64,000 bases of DNA from Burkholderiales bacterium UBA1834 (GTDB taxonomy: Bacteria > Pseudomonadota > Gammaproteobacteria > Burkholderiales > Burkholderiaceae_C). Made by a program: the position numbers and the translations under genes. Shown piece after piece: positions 1-7,899 of this stretch. The notes beneath the pieces are model-generated. The model ran no database searches. It was not told where the DNA came from and saw only the letters and a list, made by a program, of their open reading frames with translations. The stretch covers positions 1 through 64,000 of the forward strand of contig DDJC01000107.1 in NCBI GenBank assembly GCA_002339015.1. Reading direction: 5' to 3'. Numbering within the stretch: the first letter of the stretch is position 1; every line of letters begins with the position of its first letter.

Positions 1-107
1 GAGGCGATCAGCTCGATGTGGTCTTCCTGGCGCTGGTTCTCGGCCTGGATGGCGGCAAACAGCTCGGCATCGACATCGGAAAGGGCGTATTGGGCGCGGT
101 CAAACAT
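1..107 (-). CDS. glyA: Serine hydroxymethyltransferase, N-terminal fragment
   Basis: Only the first 35 codons lie in the window; the gene runs off the left edge. The reading begins MFDRAQYALSDVD and continues through AENQRQEDHIELIA, the conserved N-terminus of PLP-dependent serine hydroxymethyltransferase, which interconverts serine and glycine while charging tetrahydrofolate with a one-carbon unit in the cytoplasm. The start codon is at 107-105, with a purine-rich GAAGAGGA about ten bases upstream. The catalytic lysine region is not in the window, so identity rests on this N-terminal block alone, but the block is distinctive. Confidence 0.88.
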   Translation of the reverse strand, partial: MFDRAQYALSDVDAELFAAIQAENQRQEDHIELIA

Positions 108-303
108 GACTTGGCAGTCCTCTTCAAGGTTGAAGACCCACCGCAAGCGCGCCCACACGGGGTGTGCATGCATGCCAGAGGGCTGCCCAGGCGAACGGCT
201 GATCCGCGAAGAGCCGACTTCAGCCCATCGCGCGCCGCGCTTCCCGGTGGTTCACCACCTCAGGCCACAAAGGCCATGTATCGCCAGTTGCGCGGAGACA
301 TTG

Positions 304-309
304 ATTGTA
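304..309 (-). promoter_or_regulatory. Possible -10 element for glyA
   Basis: On the minus strand TACAAT (one mismatch to TATAAT) sits about 200 bases before glyA, just after the hairpin that ends the preceding transglycosylase gene. No good -35 is present at the usual spacing, so the call is weak. The remaining sequence between 108 and 303 shows no gene or clear motif. Confidence 0.25.
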
Positions 310-316
310 CCCAAGC

Positions 317-347
317 GGCAAGCCCAAGGGAAACCCCGAGGCTTGCC
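317..347 (-). terminator. Hairpin after the lytic transglycosylase gene
   Basis: GGCAAGCC at 317-324 pairs with GGCTTGCC at 340-347, ten bases beyond the transglycosylase stop on the minus strand. The eight-base stem is perfect, but no T-run follows, so it may be an inefficient terminator or an RNA-stabilising 3' end. Confidence 0.45.
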
Positions 348-356
348 AGGGACCAC

Positions 357-1337
357 TCAGCTGCGGGCCATGGCCACCTGCTCGGGGCGGCGCAGCACCG
401 GCAGCGGATCACTGGCGGCCGGCGCCGCAGGGGCCGCGGCCGGAATCGGCATCAGGCCGTGGCCGGCCGGCGTGGCCGATGCCGCGGCATCTGGGGACAC
501 CGCCGCGCTGTGCGGCACGGCCACGGCGGCCGCCGGAGCCTGCACCACCACCGTGCTGGCCTGCGGCAGGGGCGCGTTGAACGCCACCTTGCGGCCCGCC
601 ACCACGTCACGCAGGTAGGCCTGCTCGGCCAGCACCTTGGCGCCATATCCGCCATCGGTGGCCAAGTTGGCAGCGCCCACGTAGTACTTCAGGCCAGCCT
701 CCAGGCTGCCCGCGCGGCGGATGCAATCCTGCAGCACCTGCACGCCCACGCGCAGGTTGGTCACCGGATCGAACGCCGCCCGGCGTCCGCCGAACAACTC
801 GTACTTGTCGTGGTGGATGCCGGTCATCACCTGCATCAGCCCCTGCGCACCCACATGGCTCTGCGCAAAGGGGTTGAAGCCCGATTCGATGGCCATCACC
901 GCCAGGATCAGAGTGGGCTCGATGCCCACCTTCTTGCCCACGGCCCACGATTCCTGAACCAGGCGACTCACCGGCTCCTGCGCCACGCTGTAGCGGCGCG
1001 AGATCCAGTTCACCAGCGCGGCCTGCTGACGGTTCAGCTCGGCCGGGTCCAAGGCCGTGGCCCGGGCGATGGCCTCGGGTTCGGCCATGGCCAGCAGGAT
1101 GTCGTTGGATTCCGGTGCCGCGCTGGCGGTGGTGCGCTCGGCAGCGCGCTCCATCAGCCAGCCCAATGCCCGGGCTTCCATCGTGTGGCGCAATTCGGCC
1201 TTGCCAGCCATGAACACCACCAGGGTGACGGCCAGCAAGCCCAGCAGGGCCAGGGTGTTGTGACTCACGTAACGCACGCCAGCAACCACATCGGCTGCGA
1301 CGACACGCCACATCTTGGTACTCCGAAACGCTGTCAT
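357..1337 (-). CDS. Membrane-anchored lytic transglycosylase (SLT domain)
   Basis: 326 residues. A transmembrane segment at about residues 28-45 (LALLGLLAVTLVVFMAG) anchors the protein, and the SLT domain follows at about 130-250. The catalytic glutamate is E151 in AIESGFNPFA, followed by the family's SHVGAQGLMQVM motif. The family cleaves the peptidoglycan glycan strand to 1,6-anhydromuramyl products in the periplasm, during wall remodelling or insertion of envelope machines. The C-terminal 80 residues are Ala/Pro-rich with no recognisable fold. AAAGGAG lies four bases before the start. It is divergent from ubiD, with a 306-base gap holding a structured leader. I cannot assign a specific Mlt subclass. 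Confidence 0.86.
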   Translation of the reverse strand: MTAFRSTKMWRVVAADVVAGVRYVSHNTLALLGLLAVTLVVFMAGKAELRHTMEARALGWLMERAAERTTASAAPESNDILLAMAEPEAIARATALDPAELNRQQAALVNWISRRYSVAQEPVSRLVQESWAVGKKVGIEPTLILAVMAIESGFNPFAQSHVGAQGLMQVMTGIHHDKYELFGGRRAAFDPVTNLRVGVQVLQDCIRRAGSLEAGLKYYVGAANLATDGGYGAKVLAEQAYLRDVVAGRKVAFNAPLPQASTVVVQAPAAAVAVPHSAAVSPDAAASATPAGHGLMPIPAAAPAAPAASDPLPVLRRPEQVAMARS

Positions 1338-1374
1338 GACTCTCCTTTCTCGGCCATCGACGCACCCGGAGCCC

Positions 1375-1434
1375 AGGCAAGCCTTGTGGGCCTACCTGTA
1401 CCCGGCGCCCCGGCGTCTTGCTGAAAGACGGGGG
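1375..1434 (-). promoter_or_regulatory. Structured 5' leader of the transglycosylase gene
   Basis: In the minus-strand RNA two stems lie 40-100 bases before the transglycosylase start. CCCC-GUCUU / AAGAC..GGGG covers 1408-1434. A nine-pair stem, AGGUAGGCC / GGCUUGCCU with loop CACAA, covers 1375-1397. The second stem uses two G-U wobbles that would be A-C mismatches in plus-strand RNA, so it is built for the minus transcript. It matches no riboswitch class I can recall. The rest of 1338-1643 carries no gene. Confidence 0.4.
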
Positions 1435-1612
1435 CCGCACGGCAACAGTGATAATCAGCTCGGTCACCGCGACGCCTTGAACAGGCAGGACGCGGGGCCA
1501 GGCTGGCAGCGTGTGTGCGCTCAAGTTGAGCGCTAGGGATAACCCCAGGAAAAATGCCCTGAGGACAGAACAGGCGCGGATTCTAGGCAGTCTTTAAATA
1601 ACCAGTCAAGCA

Positions 1613-1630
1613 TAAGAGATTTACCTCTTA
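1613..1630 (+). promoter_or_regulatory. Inverted repeat at the ubiD ribosome-binding region
   Basis: TAAGAG and CTCTTA flank ATTTAC and end 13 bases before the ubiD start codon, where a Shine-Dalgarno would be expected; no good one is visible. It could be an operator or a small hairpin affecting translation. This is inference from position and symmetry only. Confidence 0.3.
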
Positions 1631-1643
1631 TTACCATTCACCC

Positions 1644-3227
1644 ATGAAATACCGTGACTTACGTGACTTTGTGTCAAGCCTGGAGCGGGCTGGCGAGCTG
1701 AAACGGGTCGCTGCGCCAGTGTCCGTGCGGCTCGAGATGACCGCCCTGTGTGACGCCGTGCTGCGCCAGGGTGGTCCGGCCCTGTGGTTCGAGGCCCCGA
1801 CTGGCCGCTCTAAAGATGGTGGGCGCTTCGATGTGCCCGTGCTGGCCAACCTCTTCGGCACCCCCAAACGGGTGGCCCTGGGCATGGGGGCCGATGACGT
1901 CAGCGAGCTGCGCGACATCGGCCGCGTGCTGGCCAGCCTGAAGGAACCAGAGCCCCCCAAGGGCCTGAAAGACGCCGGCAAGCTGCTGCAAATGGCCAAG
2001 GCCTTGTGGGATATGAAACCCGCCACCGTGGGCCGCGCGCCCTGCCAGGAGGTGATCCAGGAGGGCGGCGACATCGACCTGGGCACCCTGCCCGTGCAGC
2101 TGTGCTGGCCGGGCGATGCCGCCCCCCTGCTCACCTGGGGCCTGGTCGTCACCCGGGGACCGCAAGGCGTGCCCACGCCCCGAACCCGCCAGAACCTGGG
2201 CATTTACCGCCAGCAGCTCATTGGGCCCCGCCAGGTGATCATGCGCTGGCTGGCCCACCGTGGCGGCGCGCTCGATTTCCGGGAGTTCGCGCTGGCCAAC
2301 CCCGGGCAGCCCTTCCCCATCGCAGTGGCCTTCGGTGCTGATCCGGCCACCATCCTGGGCGCCGTCACTCCGGTGCCCGATTCCTTGGGTGAATACCAGT
2401 TCGCCGGCCTGCTGCGCGGCAGCCGCACCGAGGTGGTCGACACCAGCGTGGGCGAGCGCACGGCTGATGGCCGCCAGCACCCGCTGCAGGTGCCCGCCAG
2501 CGCCGAATTCGTGCTCGAAGGCCGCATCCCCACGGCCCCGGCGGGCTTCGAAGGCACCAGTGAGCACGGCGTGCCGCTCAAGGAGAAAAACGGCTACCTG
2601 CACGCCCTGGAAGGCCCTTATGGGGACCACACAGGTTATTACAACGAACAGGATTGGTTTCCGGTGTTCGAGGTCACCCGTCTCACCCACCGCAAAGACC
2701 CGGTCTACCACTCCACCTACACCGGCAAACCGCCTGATGAGCCGGCTGTGCTGGGCGTGGCACTCAATGAAGTCTTCGTGCCGATCCTGCAAAAGCAGTT
2801 TCCCGAAATCGTCGACTTCTACCTGCCGCCCGAGGGCTGCAGCTACCGCATGGCCGTCATCAGCATGAAGAAGGCCTACCCCGGCCACGCCAAGCGGCTG
2901 ATGTTCGGCCTGTGGAGCTTCCTGCGGCAGTTCATGTACACCAAGTTCATCGTGATCGTCGATGAAGACGTGAACACGCGCGACTGGCAGGAGGTGATCT
3001 GGGCCATCACCACCCGCATGGACCCGGTGCGCGACACCACCCTGGTGGACAACACACCCATCGACTACCTGGATTTCGCCTCACCCATCAGCGGCCTGGG
3101 CGGCAAGATGGGGCTGGATGCCACCAACAAGTGGCCCGGTGAAACCAGCCGCGAATGGGGCCGCCCGATCACCATGCCCGATGAGGTCACCAAGCGGGTC
3201 GAAAGCTTGCTCACAACCCTTCGTTGA
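1644..3227 (+). CDS. ubiD: 4-hydroxy-3-polyprenylbenzoate decarboxylase UbiD
   Basis: 527 residues, close to the usual UbiD length. It opens MKYRDLRDFVSSLERAGELKRV, typical of proteobacterial UbiD, and carries the family block YNEQDWFPVFEVTRLTHRKD and, near the C-terminus, LDFASPISGLGGKMGLDATNK. UbiD uses prenylated FMN made by UbiX to decarboxylate 4-hydroxy-3-polyprenylbenzoate in cytoplasmic ubiquinone synthesis. The start has no obvious Shine-Dalgarno and is preceded by an inverted repeat. The stop codon overlaps a TTGACA that probably drives a downstream small RNA. Confidence 0.95.
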   Translation: MKYRDLRDFVSSLERAGELKRVAAPVSVRLEMTALCDAVLRQGGPALWFEAPTGRSKDGGRFDVPVLANLFGTPKRVALGMGADDVSELRDIGRVLASLKEPEPPKGLKDAGKLLQMAKALWDMKPATVGRAPCQEVIQEGGDIDLGTLPVQLCWPGDAAPLLTWGLVVTRGPQGVPTPRTRQNLGIYRQQLIGPRQVIMRWLAHRGGALDFREFALANPGQPFPIAVAFGADPATILGAVTPVPDSLGEYQFAGLLRGSRTEVVDTSVGERTADGRQHPLQVPASAEFVLEGRIPTAPAGFEGTSEHGVPLKEKNGYLHALEGPYGDHTGYYNEQDWFPVFEVTRLTHRKDPVYHSTYTGKPPDEPAVLGVALNEVFVPILQKQFPEIVDFYLPPEGCSYRMAVISMKKAYPGHAKRLMFGLWSFLRQFMYTKFIVIVDEDVNTRDWQEVIWAITTRMDPVRDTTLVDNTPIDYLDFASPISGLGGKMGLDATNKWPGETSREWGRPITMPDEVTKRVESLLTTLR

Positions 3228-3252
3228 CACGCCCATGGGGCAGGCGTAATCT
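3224..3252 (+). promoter_or_regulatory. Sigma-70-type promoter overlapping the ubiD stop
   Basis: A consensus -35 TTGACA (3224-3229) is separated by exactly 17 bases from TAATCT (3247-3252), which matches TATAAT at three positions. Transcription would start near 3259, at the foot of the first hairpin of the candidate RNA that follows. Confidence 0.5.
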
Positions 3253-3258
3253 AAAACC

Positions 3259-3389
3259 GTCTGCTAAGCAGACAACCCCAAGTGGCGCAGTCTGCTGCGT
3301 CCGGGGAAGGGCGATTCCTCCCTTCGTCCTTTCCCACGACGGCTCAAGGCCGTCTCGGCCCCCGGCCAAGCCGGGGGCCTTTCGTTTTT
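3259..3389 (+). ncRNA. Candidate small RNA or attenuator leader between ubiD and msrA
   Basis: About 130 bases bounded by a promoter-like sequence and an intrinsic terminator and filled with hairpins: GTCTGC/GCAGAC (3259-3273), CGCAG/CTGCG (3286-3299), GAAGGG/CCCTTC (3306-3325), GACGGC/GCCGTC (3338-3354) and the terminator. AGCAGAC at 3267-3273 can pair either with GTCTGCT at 3259-3265 or with an identical GTCTGCT at 3290-3296, so two folds are mutually exclusive. It does not resemble 4.5S, tmRNA or 6S RNA as far as I can judge. It may be a stand-alone sRNA or a switch controlling msrA. Confidence 0.45.
3357..3389 (+). terminator. Strong intrinsic terminator before msrA
   Basis: GGCCCCCGGC pairs perfectly with GCCGGGGGCC around a CAA loop, followed by TTTCGTTTTT. 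It ends ubiD and small-RNA transcription. Because it lies only about 55 bases before the msrA start, it also argues against any upstream extension of msrA. Confidence 0.85.
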
Positions 3390-3443
3390 AAGGCCTGCGC
3401 ACACCCAAAACCATGCCCGCCTCATTGCCAGATAATGGCCGGC

Positions 3444-4007
3444 ATGACGATAAACACGCCCCCCCAGCTTGAAGATGCCACCTTCGCCGGCGGCTGTTTC
3501 TGGTGCATCGAAACGGTGTTCAACCGCGTGCGGGGGGTGGTCAGCGCAGAGTCGGGCTACAGCAACGGGCACGTCATCACGCCCAGCTACGAGGATGTCT
3601 GCACCGGCAATACCGGCCATGCCGAGGTGGTTCGCGTCACCTACGATCCGACCCAAGTCAGCTTTGAAGATCTGCTGGATGTGCTCTTCACCGTGCACGA
3701 TCCGACCACGTTGAACCGCCAAGGCAATGATGTGGGCACGCAGTACCGCTCAGGCATCTACACCCACAATGCCGCGCAGGATCAGGCGGCGCGCGCCTAC
3801 ATCGCGGCGTTGCAGGCCCAGGGTGCCTATGATGGCGCGCCCATCGTCACCGAGATCATGCCGGTGGCCAACTACCACCCGGCCGAGGCCTACCACCAGC
3901 GCTATTTCGAGCACAACCCAGAGGCCGGCTACTGCGCTTTCGTGGTGGCGCCCAAGGTGGCCAAGTTCAAGAAGGCCTTCGCGCAGATCGACACCAGCGC
4001 GGCGTGA
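3444..4007 (+). CDS. msrA: Peptide methionine-(S)-S-oxide reductase MsrA
   Basis: 187 residues. The active-site motif GGCFWCIETVF lies near the N-terminus with the nucleophilic cysteine, and YHPAEAYHQRYFE and a C-terminal lysine-rich tail complete the fold. MsrA reduces methionine-S-sulfoxide in oxidised proteins, recycling through thioredoxin. I place the start at 3444; an in-frame ATG at 3435 is also possible. A longer frame reaching back to 3282 would run through the intrinsic terminator and is unlikely. Neither start has a good Shine-Dalgarno. Confidence 0.93.
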   Translation: MTINTPPQLEDATFAGGCFWCIETVFNRVRGVVSAESGYSNGHVITPSYEDVCTGNTGHAEVVRVTYDPTQVSFEDLLDVLFTVHDPTTLNRQGNDVGTQYRSGIYTHNAAQDQAARAYIAALQAQGAYDGAPIVTEIMPVANYHPAEAYHQRYFEHNPEAGYCAFVVAPKVAKFKKAFAQIDTSAA

Positions 4008-4039
4008 GCCGCCTGGCTGGCCTCACGCGTTGCGCCTGA

Positions 4040-4696
4040 TCAGGGCGCCAGGCGGAACAGTTCCCAACCCTCGGCATCAGCCGCGCGGCTGAAGCAGATG
4101 CGGTCATGCAGGCGCGAACTGCGCCCTTGCCAGAACTCCCAGCGGTCCGGCACCAGGCGGTAGCCGCCCCAGTTGGCCGGGCGCACCGGATCAGCCCCCT
4201 GCCGCGCCTGCTCTTCGGCCCAAGTGGCCTCCAGCGTGGCGCGTGAGGGGATCACCTGGCTCTGGGGCGATGCCCAGGCGCCAATGCGCGAGCCCAGGGG
4301 CCGGCTGCGGTAGTAAACGTCGGATTCGACATCCGCCACCTTCTCGACCTTGCCTTCGATGCGCACCACGCGCTCCAGCTCCACCCAGAAGAACTGCAAG
4401 GCGGCGTTCGGATTGGCCTCCAGCTCACGGCCCTTGCGGCTTTCATAGTTGGTGTACCAGACCAGGCCCCGCGTATCGAGCCCCTTGAGCAGCACCACGC
4501 GGGTGGAGGGGCGCAGATCCGGGCCCACGGTGGCCAGCGTCATGGCGTTCGGCTCGGGCACCTTGGCGTTCACCGCCTCGCTGAACCACTTCTGGAACTG
4601 GGCCAGCGGCTCGGCCGCCACATGCGTTTCATCCAGCTCGGCCTGACCATAGCTGCGGCGCATCTGCGCCAGATCGTGGGGTGACGTTTTTTCCAT
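4040..4696 (-). CDS. pdxH: Pyridoxamine 5'-phosphate oxidase PdxH
   Basis: 218 residues from the ATG at 4696; an alternative ATG at 4720 adds eight residues. The sequence LAQMRRSYGQAELDE, the FMN-binding STRVVLLKG, SRPLGSRIGAWASPQSQ, and the C-terminal EFWQGRSSRLHDRICFSR ending LFRLAP are characteristic. PdxH oxidises pyridoxine or pyridoxamine 5'-phosphate to PLP with FMN in the cytoplasm. It is convergent with msrA, with 32 bases between the stops, and divergent from the following nucleotidyltransferase gene. Confidence 0.94.
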   Translation of the reverse strand: MEKTSPHDLAQMRRSYGQAELDETHVAAEPLAQFQKWFSEAVNAKVPEPNAMTLATVGPDLRPSTRVVLLKGLDTRGLVWYTNYESRKGRELEANPNAALQFFWVELERVVRIEGKVEKVADVESDVYYRSRPLGSRIGAWASPQSQVIPSRATLEATWAEEQARQGADPVRPANWGGYRLVPDRWEFWQGRSSRLHDRICFSRAADAEGWELFRLAP

Positions 4697-4787
4697 TTCC
4701 AAAGTATGCCACCCCCTCATTCACAGGGGTATGTCCTTAAGGAATGCCACTCTGGTGCATCGCAGCAATGGCCTGCACACTGGGGGC

Positions 4788-5420
4788 ATGATTACAAAAC
4801 CCACGGTTCTGATCCTCGCGGCCGCACAGCCGGAGCGGGCCGTGGCTGGCGCAGACACGGGCAGCCCCCTGGGTGTCCTCAGCGCCCTCGACTCCACCTT
4901 GCGCCGCGTGCTGAGCAGCGGCCTGCCGATGTTGCTGGTCGCGCCTGATGACCAGGCGCACGCCGCCCTGGGGCTGCTGCCGCACCAGGATGTGCTGACC
5001 GTTTCCCCACCCCACGCAGGGCAAACCCATTGCGATTGGCTGGTACGCAACATTGCCTCCGGCGTCATGCACCGCTCGCAATCGCCTGGTTGGCTGCTTC
5101 TGCCGGCTGACATGCCCATGCTTCAGGCCAGCACCTTACAGATCATGGCCACCAGCCTTGGGCGAGGGCCCATTGCCTACCCTTGCTACCGTCACCGCCG
5201 TGGGCATCCGGTCGCAGTGTCGTCCGAACTGTTCTCAGAACTGGTGCGCATGGGCAGTGAGCAGGATCTGCGGCGCTTGGCGGCCCGCTACCCCAGTGTG
5301 GATGTCGAGGTAGACGACCCTGGCGTGCAGCTGGCGCAGCCCCCGCAGGCTGACTTGAGCCAGCTGCGGGCGCAGCTTACAGGCCCCATGATGCAGGGCC
5401 TGGGGCGGCCCAAGGCCTGA
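4788..5420 (+). CDS. MobA-like nucleotidyltransferase with degenerate NTP-binding loop
   Basis: 210 residues. The fold of the molybdenum-cofactor cytidylyltransferase/MobA-like family is suggested by VLILAAA at the N-terminus, WLLLPADMPML at about residues 100-110 (metal-binding Asp) and RHRRGHPVAVS. The usual LAAGxSxRMG loop is not intact here: after LILAAA come QPERAVAGADTG. The substrate is therefore unclear and catalysis may be altered. The chosen start at 4788 has TGGGGG just upstream; an earlier in-frame ATG at 4731 adds 19 uncharacteristic residues. Divergent from pdxH and convergent with the next gene. Confidence 0.62.
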   Translation: MITKPTVLILAAAQPERAVAGADTGSPLGVLSALDSTLRRVLSSGLPMLLVAPDDQAHAALGLLPHQDVLTVSPPHAGQTHCDWLVRNIASGVMHRSQSPGWLLLPADMPMLQASTLQIMATSLGRGPIAYPCYRHRRGHPVAVSSELFSELVRMGSEQDLRRLAARYPSVDVEVDDPGVQLAQPPQADLSQLRAQLTGPMMQGLGRPKA

Positions 5421-5441
5421 GCCTGGACTGACCCCTGCTCG

Positions 5442-6545
5442 TCAGGCGCGCGCGTCACCCCAGCGCAAAGGTGTGGTTTCGTCGCCCTGGTAGGTGGTCT
5501 TGCCATTCTTGTCGACCACGTACAGCGGCGAGGCGATCACATCCTCGAACACGGCGTTCTCGCTCAGGCGCGTGTAATCAAACAGCACGCTGTGGCGTAG
5601 GGTGCTGTTCTTGCGCAGGCAGCAGCCGTTGCCCAGCCAGGCCGGGCCCTCGATGCTCACGCCCGATTCGATGCAGCTGCCCGAGCCGATGTACACCGGC
5701 CCTTCGATCTTGACCGTGTCCCAATCGATGCGGGTGTTCAGGCCCACCCAAACGCCTGGCCGCACCTCGGTACCTGGCATGTCCATCTGGGCCACTTCGC
5801 CGCGCAACACGCGCAGGCTCACGGCCCAGTAATCGCTCACGCGGCCGATGTCGATCCAGTTGAAATGGCGGTTTTGCGCAAAAAACGGCAGCTTCTTCTC
5901 GACCAGCAGCGGGAAGAGCTGGCTGCCGATGTCGAATTCCTGCCCCGAAGGCACCAGCTCCAGCACGGCGGGCTCGAAAATGTAGATACCGGTACTGGCC
6001 AGGCGTGACAAAGCCTTTTCAGGCGCGGGCTTTTCCTGGAAGGAGGTGATCTGCCCCTGCTTGTCAGACACCACGATGCCGTAGTTCTTGACCTGGTCCA
6101 GCGGCACTTCCAGCGTCACCACGCTGGCCATGGCCTTCTTGGTCTTGTGTTCGAACAGCGCGGCCGAAATGTCCAGGTCGATGATGGCATCGCCGCACAG
6201 CACGATGGTGGTGTCGTCGAAGAAGCCGCTGAAATCCTGGATGCGCTTCATGCCGCCGGCAGAGCCACAAGGGCGGGGCACGATCTCGCCGTGTTCGCGG
6301 GCGCCTTCGTAGCTGTAGCCGATCTTCACGCCCCAGCGCCGGCCATCACCAAAGTAGTTCTCGATCTTCCAATGGTTGAACGCCACGTTCACCATGATCT
6401 CGGTGATGCCGTATTGCTTCAGGTGCTCGATGATGTATTCCATCACCGGCTTGCCCAGGATCGGCACCATGGGCTTGGGCATGTTTTTGGTCAGCGGCCT
6501 CACGCGGGTTCCCTGCCCCGCGGCCAGAATCATTGCTTTTGCCAT
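5442..6545 (-). CDS. Sugar-phosphate nucleotidyltransferase with left-handed beta-helix tail
   Basis: 367 residues. The N-terminal domain has AMILAAGQGTRVRPLTKNMPKPMVPILGKP, the nucleotide and sugar-phosphate binding signature of NDP-sugar pyrophosphorylases, with IVLCGDAIIDLD at about 115-125. The C-terminal third (VWVGLNTRIDW, GPVYIGSGSCIESGVSIEGPAWLGNGC) has hexapeptide repeats of a left-handed beta-helix. The family joins sugar-1-phosphate to an NTP; mannose-1-phosphate guanylyltransferase or glucose-1-phosphate uridylyl/thymidylyltransferase activity are both possible. Mannose would fit the GDP-fucose genes further along. Start at ATG 6545; a TTG at 6554 is less likely. Divergent from rfbB. 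Confidence 0.8.
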   Translation of the reverse strand: MAKAMILAAGQGTRVRPLTKNMPKPMVPILGKPVMEYIIEHLKQYGITEIMVNVAFNHWKIENYFGDGRRWGVKIGYSYEGAREHGEIVPRPCGSAGGMKRIQDFSGFFDDTTIVLCGDAIIDLDISAALFEHKTKKAMASVVTLEVPLDQVKNYGIVVSDKQGQITSFQEKPAPEKALSRLASTGIYIFEPAVLELVPSGQEFDIGSQLFPLLVEKKLPFFAQNRHFNWIDIGRVSDYWAVSLRVLRGEVAQMDMPGTEVRPGVWVGLNTRIDWDTVKIEGPVYIGSGSCIESGVSIEGPAWLGNGCCLRKNSTLRHSVLFDYTRLSENAVFEDVIASPLYVVDKNGKTTYQGDETTPLRWGDARA

Positions 6546-6793
6546 TTGTTTCAATACTGCTTGTTAAGCGCGCCGCACAGGCCGGATCGTATTACTCAAC
6601 CCCGTCATACCCTCGGTAGGGGCACATAGTGAACCACATAAATGCTTGTGGGTGTGTGTAGGAATGAATTTCGTAGCATCCGGCAAGGTTGGCACACCTT
6701 CAATTGAGGGGAGTGTCACCCCGGGTTTACACAACGATCGGCATAATCTTTGCGATCGCCCCGTTGGGTTCGTCAACCATACATAGAACACAC
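6546..6793 (+). promoter_or_regulatory. Divergent promoter region, nucleotidyltransferase and rfbB
   Basis: 248 bases without a gene between two divergent starts. Visible structure: a near-palindrome GGGGAGTGTCACCCC close to 6715 and two GATCG half-sites flanking GCATAATCTTTGC near 6738-6760, plus TTTACA. No pair of hexamers has ideal spacing, so I do not assign an exact promoter. Confidence 0.35.
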
Positions 6794-7891
6794 ATGATCC
6801 TGATCACCGGAGGCGCCGGCTTCATCGGCGGCAACTTTGTCCACCATTGGTTCGAGCGCCGTGCCCAGCTGGGCCTGCCCGTTGAACCCGTTGTCGTGTT
6901 CGACAAGCTCACCTACGCCGGCAACCCAGCCACCATCCAACAGCAATTGGACGCCGGCCAAGCGCATCTGGTCCACGCCGACATCGCTGACCGCGATGCC
7001 GTGCGCAAAGCACTGCAGCAATACCAGCCCCGCGCGGTGCTGCACTTTGCAGCAGAAAGCCATGTAGACCGCTCCATCCATGGCCCGGGCGAGTTCATCC
7101 ACACCAACATGGTGGGCACCTTCAGCCTGCTGGAAGAAGTGCGCGCCTACTGGAATGGCCCTGACAGCACACTCAGCCCCGAGGCCAAAGCCAGCTTCCG
7201 CTTCCTGCACGTGTCCACGGACGAGGTGTACGGCTCGCTGAGCGACACGGATCCGGCCTTCAGCGAAACCACCCCCTACGCGCCCAACAGCCCCTACTCC
7301 GCCAGCAAGGCCGGCAGTGATCACCTGGTGCGGGCCTACCACCACACCTACGGCCTGCCCACGCTCACCACCAACTGCAGCAACAACTACGGCCCCTATC
7401 ACTTCCCGGAAAAGCTGATCCCCTTGATGATCCTCAACGCGCTGGACGGCAAGCCCCTGCCTGTCTATGGCGATGGACTCAACATCCGCGATTGGCTCTT
7501 CGTGCGGGATCACTGCGAGGCCATCTGCCAGGTGCTTGAGAAAGGCACTCTGGGCGAAACCTACAACGTGGGCGGCATCAACGAGATCAAGAACATCGAT
7601 GTGGTGACCACCATCTGCCGCAAGCTCGATGCGCTGCGCCCCCGCGCTGATGGCCAGCCCTACGAGAGCCAGATCACCTACGTGAAGGACCGCCCCGGCC
7701 ACGACCGCCGCTACGCCATCGATCCCACCAAGATCCAGCGCGACATCGGCTGGAAGCCTGCCGAGACCTTTGAATCCGGCATCGACAAGACCGTGCGCTG
7801 GTACCTGGAAAGCACGGACTGGATCGACACCGTGCGCTCGGGCGCCTACCGCGACTGGATCAACACCAACTACGCAGGCCGCGCCGCCTGA
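6794..7891 (+). CDS. rfbB: dTDP-glucose 4,6-dehydratase
   Basis: 365 residues. It has the NAD-binding Rossmann motif GGAGFIGGNF at residues 6-15, the catalytic region FLHVSTDEVYG (Thr-Asp-Glu) and PYSASKAGSDH (Tyr-x3-Lys) of the extended SDR family. It converts dTDP-glucose to dTDP-4-keto-6-deoxyglucose, the second step of dTDP-L-rhamnose synthesis. The start at 6794 places the Rossmann motif at the N-terminus; the longer frame to 6689 adds unrelated sequence. First gene of a four-gene rfb operon with 8-21 base gaps. Confidence 0.96.
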   Translation: MILITGGAGFIGGNFVHHWFERRAQLGLPVEPVVVFDKLTYAGNPATIQQQLDAGQAHLVHADIADRDAVRKALQQYQPRAVLHFAAESHVDRSIHGPGEFIHTNMVGTFSLLEEVRAYWNGPDSTLSPEAKASFRFLHVSTDEVYGSLSDTDPAFSETTPYAPNSPYSASKAGSDHLVRAYHHTYGLPTLTTNCSNNYGPYHFPEKLIPLMILNALDGKPLPVYGDGLNIRDWLFVRDHCEAICQVLEKGTLGETYNVGGINEIKNIDVVTTICRKLDALRPRADGQPYESQITYVKDRPGHDRRYAIDPTKIQRDIGWKPAETFESGIDKTVRWYLESTDWIDTVRSGAYRDWINTNYAGRAA

Positions 7892-7899
7892 CACCGCAC

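Noticed and set aside
1338..1560. Known riboswitch (cyclic di-GMP, cyclic di-AMP or SAH type) before the transglycosylase gene
   Set aside because: Conserved cores of these classes, as I remember them, are not present; only general stem structure remains, so it is listed as an unassigned leader.
1674..2888. 404-codon minus-strand frame within ubiD
   Set aside because: Shadow of ubiD; no motif or start signal.
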